A DNA stretch of 64,000 nucleotides, taken from NCBI GenBank assembly GCA_037349315.1, contig JBAIAC010000026.1:5704001-5768000 (forward strand). The letters are read 5' to 3'. The translations under genes were made by a program, and so were the position numbers. The notes below the pieces were generated by a model. That model was not told where the DNA came from, made no database searches, and saw only the letters and a list, made by a program, of their open reading frames with translations. Positions 31,160 through 42,000 of the stretch are shown here, in pieces. The DNA comes from Chelydra serpentina. Taxonomy: Eukaryota > Chordata > Testudines > Chelydridae. The first letter of the stretch is position 1, and each line of letters opens with the position of its first letter.

Positions 31160-32345
31160 CATAAGAACCTAAGGCTAGGTCTACACTAACCCCCCCTGTC
31201 GAACTAAGATACGCAACTTCAGCTACGTTAATAACGTAGCTGAAGTCGAAGTACCTTAGTTCGAACTTACCTGTGGTCCAGACGCGGCGCGCAGGCTCCC
31301 CCGTCGACTCCGCCTACTCCGCTCGTCGAGCTGGATTACCAGCGTCGACGGCGGAGCACTTCCTGGTTCGATTTATCGCGTCTAGACAAGACGCGATAAA
31401 TCGAACCCAGAACATCGATCCCGCGCCTCCGACGCGAGAGGTAAGTATAGACCTACCCTAAGAAAGCCATACTGGGTCACACCAATGGTCTATTTAGCCC
31501 AGTATGTCTTCCAACAGTGGTCAATGCCAGGTTCTTCAGAGGGAATGAACAGAACAGGGCAATTATCAAGTGATAATCAACTGTTAATCAGTCCCAATGC
31601 TTGGCAGTCTGAGGCTTATGGACAGCCAGAGCATGGGGTTGCATCCCTGACCATCATGGTCAATAGCCATAGATGGACCCGTCCTCCATGAGTTTATCTA
31701 ATTCTTTTTTAAACCCAGTTGTACTTTTGGCCTTCACAACATCCTATGGCAACAAGTTCCACAGGTTGACTGTGCGTTGTGTGAAGAAATACTTCCTTTT
31801 GTTTGTTTTAAACCTGCTGCCTGCTAATTTCATCAGGTCAGCCCTGGTTCGTGTTATGTGAAGGGGTATATAACACTTTTATTCACTTTCTCAACACCAT
31901 TCATGATTTTTTAGACCTCGATCGTATCCCCCCTCAGTAATCTCTTTTCCAAACTGAACAATCCCAGTCTTTTTAATCTCTCCTCATATGGAAGCTGTTC
32001 CATATCCCTAATCATTTTTGTTGCCCTTCTCTGTACCTTTTCTATTTCTAAGATATCTTTTTTGAGATGGGGCGACCAGAACAGCACACAGCAGTCAGGG
32101 TGTGGGCCTACTATGGATGTATACAGTGGCAATATGATATTTACTGTCTTATCATCTATCCCTTTCCTAATGGTTCCTAACATTCGGTTTGCTTTTCTGA
32201 CTGCCGCTGCACATTGAGCAGATGTTTTCTGAGAACTATCCACGACTCCAAATCTCTGTCTTGAGTGGGATTAGACCCCAGTTTGTAGGTATAGTCGGGA
32301 TTACATTTTCCAATGTGCATTACTTTGCATTTATCAACATCTCCA
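31160..32345 (-). mobile_element. CR1 LINE 3' part, interrupted by a MITE
   Basis: On the minus strand it encodes the ORF2 C-terminus (AAAVRKANRMLGTIRKGIDD, YEERLKRLGLFSLEKRLLRG, in a 110-codon frame at 31911-32243), then the 3'UTR and the end near 31160. A Harbinger MITE at 31173-31458 separates the last few bases from the rest. It is 5' truncated. Confidence 0.88.
31173..31458. mobile_element. Hairpin-rich Harbinger-type MITE, TAA duplication
   Basis: It begins GGCTAGGTCTACAC and ends GTATAGACCTACCC, between TAA at 31170-31172 and 31459-31461. It is the 29971 family in reverse orientation, with the same two palindromes. It sits inside CR1 sequence whose halves join when it is removed. Confidence 0.9.
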
Positions 32346-32349
32346 CTAA

Positions 32350-33352
32350 GTAAGAGGTTTAAGAATCTGAAGTGCCTTCCAAAATCTGAGAGAGATGAAG
32401 CATGCTTTCGGAAGTCTTAAAAGAGCAACACTCCAATGCGGAAACGACAGAACTGAACCACCAAAAAAGAAAATCTGATTCAGATGATGAAAATGAATAT
32501 GCATCAGTCTGCACTGCTTTGGATCTTTACTGAGCTGAACCTGTCATCGGCATGTCCTCTGGAAGGGTGGTTGAAGCATAAAGGGACATATGAACATAAG
32601 AACAGCCATACTGGGTCAGACCAAAGATCTATCTAGCCCAGTATCCTGTCTTCCGACAGTGGCCAATGCCAGGTGCCCCAGAGGGAATGAACAGAACAGG
32701 TAATCATCAAGTGATCCTTTCCCTGTCATTCATTCCCAGCTTCTGGCAAACAGAGGTTAGGGACACCATCCCTGCCCATCCTGGATAATTGCCAACGAAT
32801 CTTTAGTGCATCTGGCATATAAATATTTTGCGACGCTGGCTACAACAGTGCCATGTAAACACCTGTTGTAACTTTCAGGTGATATTGTAAACAAGAAGGG
32901 GGCAGCATTGTCTCCTGCGAATGTAAACAAACTTGTTTGTCTGAGCGATTGGCTGAACAAGAAGTAGGACTGAGTGGACTTGTAGTCTCTAAAATTTTAC
33001 ATTGTTTTATTTTTGAGTGCAGTTTCTTTTGGTAAATAATTCTACATTTGTAAGTTAAACTTTCAGGATAAATAGATTGCACTACAGTACTTGTATTAGA
33101 ACTGAAAAATACTATTTCTTGTTTTTTACTGTGCAAATATTTGTAATCAACAATAATAATATAAAGTGAGCACTGTGCACTTTGTATTCTGTGTGGTAAT
33201 TGAAATCAATATATTTGAAAATGTAGAAAACATCAAAAAATATTAAAACAAATGGTATTCGATTATTCTTTAACAATGCGATTAATCGCGCAATTAATCG
33301 CAATTAATTTTTTTAATCGTGCGATTAATTTTTTTAATCGCTTAACAGGCCT
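32350..33352 (+). pseudogene. hAT transposase relic with TTAATCGC-rich end
   Basis: After removal of a CR1 insert at about 32592-32797, the frame resembles a hAT C-terminus: lysine-rich PPKKK and SDSDDEN-like acidic stretch (32450-32510), then SLVHLAYKYFATLATTVPCK, a stop, LSGDIVNKKGAALSPANVNK and LVCLSDWLNKK ending at 32967. This follows the dimerisation domain order LA..YL..PATT.P...S..G.I. The 3' part is AT-rich and ends in repeated TTAATCGC and GCGATTAA blocks at 33278-33342. Stop codons and the insert disable it. Confidence 0.65.
32592..32797 (-). mobile_element. CR1 3' terminal fragment
   Basis: It reads ACATAAGAACAGCCATACTG and CAGTATCCTGTCTTCCGACA on the plus strand, the usual end of this CR1 reversed. 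It is flanked by GAA on both sides and splits the hAT relic between GGGACATAT and TCTTTAGTGC. Confidence 0.85.
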
Positions 33353-33594
33353 ACTTTCTAATTTTTAAATCCAAATGCCATGAAGTTCCAAGTCAAATAC
33401 CTTACAGAAGTCTAAGTATCTTACATCAACACTATCTACCTTTTTCAACCAAACTTGCAATCTCATTAAAAAAAACATATTCAGTTAGTGTGACAGGATC
33501 TATATTCACAAATTACAGTCTCCTCTGCATGACCAGTATATTTCTTAGGCAAAAGTACTTTTGCCATCTTGAAGCTGCTGCCACCAGTTGTAAT

Positions 33595-34000
33595 TAGAGC
33601 TAGGTGGAATTTTTCAGTCAAATAGTAAATTTGACAAAAAATGCACTTTCACCAGTTTGGGTCAAATTGAGCTAATAGTTTGGGCCAAATATGAAATGAA
33701 GAAAAATGTTTTTCAAAAAAAGTCAAAATGGGTCATTTTGCCATTTTCAAAATGAACCGTTCATATATTTGTTTTCGGAATGAACCCATGTCGTTTGGAA
33801 TCAACATTTTCAAAATGTCATTTCAAAATGTTTGAAACCTTTTGTTCCACCCAAATAATATTTTTTTTTTGAATTTTCATTTTGGCAAGCAAAGCACAAA
33901 AAAAAATATCAGTTTTGATCTGACACTGATTTTTTTTTTCTTTTCAGCCACCAAAACAAAAAATCAATCGTTTGCTCAGCTCTAGTTTGAAAACTCGCTT
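33595..34000. mobile_element. AT-rich MITE, TIR AGAGCT
   Basis: Left end AGAGCTAGGTGGAATTTTTC and reversed right end AGAGCTGAGCAAACGATTG resemble each other. The interior is AT-rich with TTTTCAAAATG-like blocks in both orientations. Target duplication is not clear. Confidence 0.5.
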
Positions 34001-35674
34001 CTAGAAATCAAAGGATTTATTGCAATGCTTCAAGTAACAACTTAAGCACCCATGGGCAGGACTCATCATCGGCCCCTCCCAAACCTCTCCACCAAAAACC
34101 CAACATCCTATGAAAACAAGACAACGTTAAGATCAAGATACAGCATTATTAGCAGAGGTGCTATCTACACTGTCATTACAATCTCCCTGAGTCCCAGCTC
34201 AGTGCGTTCTGGGCAATATTTGATTAGCTTTATGGGATAGCTTTGGGGGCCCTGGGGAATTGCGAGGAGGGGCCAACCCCCCCCCCCCATATATCCTTGA
34301 TCTTCTGCTGTGCCCTACCCTGCCCCTCCCTTGGAGTGTGCACTGCAGGTTTGGCAGGCAGGCCTGTTCGGCTGTGCTAAGGGAGGACAGGAATCAATCA
34401 CTGGTTGGCTCTGCAGGTTGGGGTGGGAGGATGTCACCATGGGGACATGGCTTCTATAATGCGAGTTGCTACAAAACACGGTGAAGAATTTGGGGGGCTT
34501 GTGCAATATGTGTACGTTAACCCTGGCAACACCATCGCCAGGAGACGGTAATGTAGCTCAGCGGTGTAGGAGCAACATCCAGAGCTTGGTCCGGGAGCCT
34601 CTTTGTCCCTGTGCTAGAGCAGGAGGGAGGAGGAAAGAGGGGGCGGTAAAACAAAAGACTCACTCTGTCCACAGCTTGGTAAGTTGCCCTTGAACTGAGA
34701 ACAGAGAAGGAGGGCTCTTGTCTTTGGAGAGAACAGCTGGCTGAGCCATCCAGAGGATTCCACAATCCTGTGCAGCCAGCAGTGCGGGGGCACCTCTTCC
34801 TCCTCTGCTTTACCCTGAGGGTGAAGGGGAGCCTCCATGCACACTGACCCCCTAATGCTGCTCTGTCAGGACCCAGCTCACACAGAGACAGGGCAGAGGC
34901 AGCTCCCAGGAGCAGAGGGCACCGAGGGGTTTAACTGAGAAAAGTTCTCAAATGAACAGGAAACTGACCGGTACCTCCAAAGGCAGGATTTTTCTGACAA
35001 AGCCGAACAGCCACGTCATGCCTTGAGATGCTGCCTGGCAGGGGGTCATGCCCCCGCCTGGTGCAGAGTAGACAGACTGCACAGAAGAGACCAAGCTGGA
35101 AGGTTTGGACTGACGGAGCAGATGGCAGGTGACCAAGTACCATGATGTTTAAACCAGCACTAAGGTGGATTCCAGTTATCTGTCAGCACTCTGCAAATGA
35201 ATTGCTCTTTCCGGGTAATAGGCTGAATTTCCCTAGGCGGAAATGGCCAACTAAGGGCATTGCTTCTCACAAGTCAGGAGTTTGTTCAAGGGACGGGTTC
35301 ACTTTCGGATCTCAGAATAAAGTCCCTTGGGCTGCCGAATGCTACTCTGCTTTATTCAGTGCTGGAGAAAGATGCCCTGGAAACTGTAACCTTAATTCTC
35401 ACAGAATGAGGACAAAGACAAGAGCACTGGAAGCACTCTTCCTGCTCTCACACACCACCGCCCCCCGCTTCTGAGACTGCTAATAAGAGGCCCAATTAGC
35501 AGCAGTTGCAGCGGTGCCGATGCATTAGGAGCAGTACGGTGACCCACCAGCTTTGGGGTGATGTAGCCATTCTGACCTAATTTTCAATTGTAGACCAGGC
35601 CTAAGTCTTCATTTCACACGACAACTAGCCCACAGGGGTTGTGGAGCAATAGACCAGAGCTTTGCATTCTAAGC
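34001..35674. other. Spacer, no gene recognised
   Basis: It includes a possible LTR start at 34135-34195 related to 30245-30303 and a MITE-like right end (AATTGTAGACCAGGCCTAA) at about 35586-35604. No exon was found. Confidence 0.4.
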
Positions 35675-36377
35675 CAGGCCTGCACAACAGCTCGCGGGGG
35701 GGTGAGTAGGCAAGCGGCGGGGTGGGGCAAGCCAAAGGAAGGTGCTTGCTTCTAACCCCCGAGGCCGTCAGTATGTCTGCTCTTCTCTAGTCAGCCCACT
35801 TAACAAGTTTGATTGTCCTTGGTCTGGTTCCCATCCCCTCTCCAAGGGTTGCAGCTGTCTGGAGGTGCCTGCCTTCCACGCCTTCCTCATTCACACCTCC
35901 TTCATTCAACAGGGCAATTGAATACAAAGTGGGGGATGATCTTATTCTACTTCTAGCAAAAAGACATTTTTCTTTTACCTTAATTATACTACCTTAGGGG
36001 CCTGCTATAACATATTACCAACGTTCAATACAAAGTCATATAAAAGTTATACAAAAATGCATAATGCAGAGATTTATCTACAACTGCATTGACTGACTGT
36101 TGTGTGCAGTAATATAGTGACCCCTGGGGGGGGGGGGGGTGAAGCGGGGAGGGAGCGGGTCCTATTTTACTGCTGTGATCTGGTCATCCTATGCGCGCTG
36201 TTTCTTTCCCCCTCTACAGGCTTCCACACCCCAGCGCTGGGGAAGGAGGGGTTGTTTCCGTGGGGTGGGTGGCGCTGGGGTGGGGGGGTGTTTCCATGGG
36301 GCCGGGGGGGTTTCGGCCCTCAGCTGTTTTCTTTGGAGTAATATGGCCCTCGCCGCTTTATGAGTTGTGCAGGCCTG
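35675..36377. mobile_element. Non-autonomous hAT element, 14-bp perfect TIR
   Basis: CAGGCCTGCACAAC at the left end and GTTGTGCAGGCCTG at the right end are exact inverted repeats, and TTCTAAGC flanks the element at 35667-35674 and 36378-36385. The 703-bp interior has G runs near 36130 and 36280 and no transposase motif. Confidence 0.92.
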
Positions 36378-36385
36378 TTCTAAGC

Positions 36386-37297
36386 TGTGGTGATATTTAC
36401 ATTCCCCAACAGGACGTGTTACCAGAGTTACACCCAAAGCTTTCACAGAACTGTATGTTCCAGCCCTGTTGATGTTAACCCCTCCAATCCTCTGAAGGCA
36501 TACCCTTTGTAAACCGACACTAACTTACACTGAGTACTACTACATAACTATTGACAGAAGGGAGATAAACCCCCTGGAGTGGGAGAAAACTCGCAGTAGC
36601 AAGTCGATGCACTCTGACTACCGATCAAGGGTGCTAAGGAAAGGTACGGGGCGGCATGAGGCGGCAGAGGGCACATGCGCTGCCCCAGTGGGTAACGCTA
36701 AGGAAAAAATGGCCGACTCTGGTGCACAGGGCACATGCACATCTGAAGTGGAATGACCACGTGCCATCACTTGAAAAAGAATGTGCTGATTCAAACTGCA
36801 AAGCAAAGTCACCCCCCTGAAGCATCTGCCTCTCCACTCTAACATTAGCAGGACAGCTGGTGAATTCATTCCTCTGGCAGCTAACAGTCTGGGAAGGGAA
36901 GAGAAAGGAAGTGTTGAGTGTAAGGAAGAGCCTTTGCACTCACTAGGTGAGTGCTGAGCTCACAGCAGGAGGTTGGCATGTAGGAAACTTGCTTGAAAGG
37001 GCCTGGCTGTCTGAGATGCCTGCCTCATTTCTATCCATCGGATGCATTTAGACCGTGCCCATCACTGTGGTATCCAGGCATCATTCCCTGTCTATTCTAC
37101 AGCACTCGTTATGGTTGTATCTAAGTGCCAGGAATTGCAGCCCTAATTGTCCACTAAATGAAGCAACAGCTTTCCTGCCGCGGAATGCCCATTCCCACTG
37201 CATCACCGCTGGGGGATAAAGTAGACACCTGGACCGCTGCTGTTCTCCTTCTCCTGGCTCTTTCCTTATTCCACTTCAGCTGCAGCAAAGTGACTTA
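36386..37297. other. Spacer, no gene recognised
   Basis: Unassigned sequence without exon signals that I could support. Confidence 0.35.
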
Positions 37298-37593
37298 GGG
37301 TACGTCTATACTTACGCGTCCGGTCGGAGGCGTGGGATCGATGTTCTGGGTTCGATTTATCGCGTCTTGTCTAGACGCGATAAATCGAACCAGGAAGTGC
37401 TCCGCCGTCGACGCTGGTAATCCAGCTCGACGAACGGAGTAGGCGGAGTCGACGGGGGAGCCTGCGCGCCGCGTGTGGACCCTGGGTAAGTGCTTTTTCA
37501 TTCGAACTAAGATAGTTCGACTTCAGCTATGTTATTCATGTAGCTGAAGTCGCGTATCTTAGTTCGAATTTCGGGGCTAGTGTAGACCAGCCC
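37298..37593. mobile_element. Hairpin-rich Harbinger-type MITE
   Basis: GGGTACGTCTATAC and GTGTAGACCAGCCC are the ends; flanks are TTA and TCA. The perfect arms TTCGATTTATCGCGTC and GACGCGATAAATCGAA lie at its left, AACTAAGATA...TATCTTAGTT arms at its right. It lies just beyond the probable ZDHHC1 3' end. Confidence 0.88.
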
Positions 37594-37868
37594 TCAGCCA
37601 CTGTCACATGACCCACTTGATAAGGGAGCTGCTTCTCTACAGCCAGGAAAACACAGTATTTTCTGATGGCCAGTGAGGTGCTGCGCATAGGGTCTCATTC
37701 TCACAGCGGGGCAGGTTAGCCGCATGAGGACTAGCTGGGACAGCTAAGATAGGTGAAGCTGCCTCTACACCTCTTAATACCCTGGGCACCACCAAATGGC
37801 CAGGGACAAGGGCACAAATGGCTATTGCAACGAAGAATGGGAAACGATTAGCAAAGGTCATAGAAAAT

Positions 37869-37874
37869 TTTATT
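37869..37874 (-). terminator. ZDHHC1: Possible ZDHHC1 polyadenylation signal
   Basis: AATAAA on the minus strand, about 900 bases beyond the proposed stop codon at 38773. The downstream GT-rich content is modest. Other signals may exist. Confidence 0.35.
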
Positions 37875-38772
37875 GTGGACAGAGCTGATTATGGAGCTCC
37901 ACACAAGAAGACTCAGAATATTGCTGCATGGGGAGAGAACATAACGGAATAAGTTGTGATTCAGTGGCTACTGTTCGAGAGAATTTTCCAGCCCTTTCCA
38001 GGCCAATGGGAGTAATCAGCCTTCTGATCGTTTCAAGCCCAGAGTTAGCACAAGGTGAGTTTCACCTAGATGACAGATACAGACAATGACAGATGAGAGA
38101 AATGGAAACAACGATAGAAGGGCATTACCTAGCAGTGATACACCATTGGCATGATGGCTCTATCCAGCTATCAGGCTGAGTGCCCTCCAGGTATTGCTCA
38201 CACACGCACACATGTGCTGCCCATCACGCTCAAAGACCCATGTTACTAATGGGCAGCATAGAAGAGGGAAGCTGCATTCTGGACTGAGACCATAGGAATC
38301 ACCTCTTGGAGATTTAGGCATGTTAATTTTGGTGGCTAGCACATATGGGTCATTCAACCCTCTGAGGGTCAAACCATCCCAATCCAGGTTCTTTGCAAGG
38401 TCAGCCAATGCACAGAGATGGTGAGAAAGCAATCCTCAGATATCTGGGCTCAATGCACCCCTCTTTCACACATACACCATCTAACAACATTAACGGAGAA
38501 CAACTTTCCAGAAGGCCAGGATGTTGGTGGAGTCAGCACAAGTTTCAGCTGGAGAGGTAGTGTCCCTCTGCCTAGGGGAAGCAGCATAGTAATGTGCCAA
38601 GGTAAGCAGAATTCTCTGGTCTGTCACCGGGGTAGCTCTTGCCTCTGGTGGTGACCACAGTTTGGTTGTGGGCTCTCCAGTACATTGGGGAACACCTAAA
38701 GTCCCCATATTACAGTCTATGCTCCAAGGACACCCACTGCTTCCCCAGGGTAATGGGAAGGAAGCTGAGTTG

Positions 38773-39086
38773 CTAACATCTCACCCTGCTCTGTTGCACA
38801 TGCTGCTGATCTTGAAGCAGGAAGCAGTCAGGAAGGTGGCATAACAGGTATCCTGCTCTGCAGCTTGGTCTGCTGGAAAGAAGACTCTTTCCATCAAAGA
38901 ATCTGAACTCAATTGACTCCATGGAATACGATGAGTCACTGGAATCAACATCTTTGGACACCAATGTTTGTAGAGTCAGCAACCTCCTTTCCCTTCCCTT
39001 GAAGACAACCTCCTGGATTGTAAGCTTTGGCAGGCGTCTGCCTAAGCTGCTCTTGTGTTTGTCCTCATGTCCCACAAGTGTGGGTC
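38773..39086 (-). CDS. ZDHHC1: Proposed last ZDHHC1 coding segment
   Basis: After GATGAGCAG (acceptor ending at 39087) a frame of 104 codons reads [53 protein letters not shown] and ends TAG at 38773. Its composition looks coding, and it stays open after the upstream frame has closed at 39042. Joining needs a short intron of 83 or 62 nt, both of which keep phase, or an indel. Confidence 0.5.
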
Positions 39087-42000
39087 CTGCTCATCCACAT
39101 GCTGTTTGCTAGTGCACTTCCTGTGATGGGGCTTGGATACTATCTCACCAGGCCTGACTGGAGGCTCACCACTGCTCTCGCTCACAAATACAGCAGGTAT
39201 CGTAGAGACCAGTTCCAGCTCTTGTTCCTCATCACTGGCTCTCTGGCAGCTTTTCCTTTTTACCAGGTGCTCAGGATATAGATTCTTCTCCCCATCACCT
39301 CTGGCATGGGCTGTGGACAAGGAATGATGGTGAAAGTTGTTAAGGCTTTTGTTGGAAGCCACCGTAGGGGCAGCGCTCCCCAGGCGGGTCTGAGCCACCG
39401 GGATCTCATCCATGGACTCTGCAGACTCTGAGTGGTATTCAACAGGAGGTCCAGCTGCCTGGACGTGGCCAATGCTGTTTGCAGGCATGGCAGCTCTGTG
39501 AGGGAAAGCTGGCATAGGGAGATGAAGGCTGTGGGAGGAGGATGAGATGGCAGCAGGGGCTGAAAATTCTGAAGGTGGAAAGAAAGGAAAATGGAAGCAT
39601 CAGAAGAGACCGTGGTTTCCCTCTTCCCCAGACACATGTCCCCAGGCCCAGGGGTGATGAAGATAAAAAAGGCGCTGATCCATCAAAATTAAAGGAGCCC
39701 ATACATGCTCATGCAAAACCAGATGTAAAAAGGCCCACAAGTCAATTCTCAGTAATGGAAGAATACACGCACTAAACATTTTACAGTATTCCCAACACCA
39801 CATGACCAATTCATTTCCCCTTCTAAGGCAGGCTATGTTCTCCCCAGTGCTGGGTTCCCATACCGCCTTTATCTTCCTTTCCACATACAGGTCCCACAAA
39901 CCCCCTGACCCTACAGTTACATTCCCTCGTGTATCCTGACATAGGAAATCACATGTGCATACCATGGCACCTAATGATAAAGGGAAATCAAAAGTTCCAG
40001 ATTTCATGAGCGCATTTTCAAGGACTTGCCCTCACCTTCTAGTGAAGCCTCATTTTCCTGGTGGGTCAAATCCTGCACCACTGAGCTCTGCAGTGCAGAG
40101 CTGCTTGGAACCCACTGTAGCACTGCAGTTCTGCCTGACTCCATAGCTGTGAAGTGCAATTAGAGTCCTGAAAAGGCAATGGCAGCTAAATCCTGAGATT
40201 TGCACCTTCAAAAAAACCATTCCCCCTACGCAAGAAGAGCCTTACGTGAGAAGCGACTTAGAAGCTGAATAGATTCTACCCCCCAGGTTTGAGAGGAGGA
40301 TGGGTAGTGTCTGAAACAGCAGCAGCTCCTCAGCTTCATTTCAGAAGTTCACCCATCTGTCAAGTAACAGAGTGGGGAGCGGTGGGGGTCCCATTTGTCA
40401 CTGCTATTATTTGGAGTCTCCCCCTGGCTCTACAAACAGTGGAGTCATTCTTTCTGCTACTGGATGCCCAAGGTCCGCATTTTTCCAGTCAGCCATGCCT
40501 AAGGCCCACAGGAGGAGAATAGCTCAGAAGTCGCTGCACTTCACCCTCCATCCCAGGCTGGATAGTAAAGCTCAATGAACGCTCCCACCCTCATATTAGA
40601 GAAGGACCATTAACTTAGGTTTGAACAGAGACTGGGAGTGACTCGGTCATTACGTTAATTGAATCTATTTCCCCTAGTTAACTATCCTCACTCACACCTT
40701 TGTGTCAATTGTCCGAAATGGGCCATCTTGATTATCACTTCAAAAGTTGTTTTCCCCTGCTGATAATAGTTCCTCTTAATTAATTAGCCTCTTACAGTTG
40801 GTATAGGTACTTCCACCTTTTCATGTTTCTCTGAATGTATAAATATCTGCTTACTGTATGTTCCATTCCATGCATCCGATGAAGCAGACTGTAGTCCACG
40901 AAAGCTTATGCTGAAATAATGTGTTAGTCTCTAAGGTGCCACAAGTACTCCTGTTCTTTTTTTTGGGCATAGGATGGTGAGTTCTCTTGTCCTCACTGCT
41001 GTTCTCAGTCTGGAAGTATCTTCTCCTCGTTCTGTCCTTTTAAGGGCAGCCATGTGGGAAGGGGTTCAGGCAATGCTGCTCCACGAAGCGATCACTATAA
41101 CTGTCTTTAGTGTGAAAAGGGTTTGGTCCTTTCCAAAGTTCATCACACACTCTGCTTTGGCTCTTCATTGCATCTCCCGCTTCCACCTATCATTTTCCTT
41201 CCTCTTCCCTTGCTCCCCCGGCACATACTCCTTTCTTTGTTAGTTGGTCTCCTCCCCTCCCCTGCATGTGCTTCCCTGCCACTTCCCCTACTTGCACATA
41301 CTACTTGGCTGCCTCATTCCCTTCCCCCTAAACATTCCTTTCTGATTGGCAGCTCCAGTCCCTGGGGTGGCTCTCATTTTTCCCTTCCTCTTTCGAAGCT
41401 GTAGTTCCTAAAAGTTGGGCTGGCTCTTCCTAGTTGTTCCCAGCTCCTCCACCCTTGTTTCCGCTGACGAGCCTTGATACCTGAGAAAGGCGCTACAACC
41501 AAGTGCGAACTGGCATCACGTGACAAGCCAGCTCTCCAGAGAGCTCAGTTTGGAACTAGCTGCCCTATGATATTGGTATTACCTCCCAGGGATTTGCATT
41601 CTTCACTTTGATTTTCCTTTCCCTTCTGTTTTTCTAATGTTTCCCTGCTAATTCCCTTACATTTCTCCTAATTGTGGGGCTCAAATAGAGGAGCTCCCTG
41701 TGGCTCACTTACCTGGTTAGGGTGCTGAGAAAGGGGCTCTCTATGGTGCATTCACCTGCCTGACTGTCATGTAAATGCAGCTGGAACAGAGGGGCTTACT
41801 GAAGAACACTCACCTGGTTCGGTAGCTGGGAGAGGGTGCCTGGGCTGACTGCTTGTCTTGGATCTTTCATCCATGACTGAGGATGGAACCTTACGCACCT
41901 TTTTCTTCTTCCTCTTCTTCTGCTGCTATGAAAACAAGAAGCTCAGATGAAGGGAGATCCACTCATTAGTTCAAAGATGCTGCACGGACAGCTTTTATAA

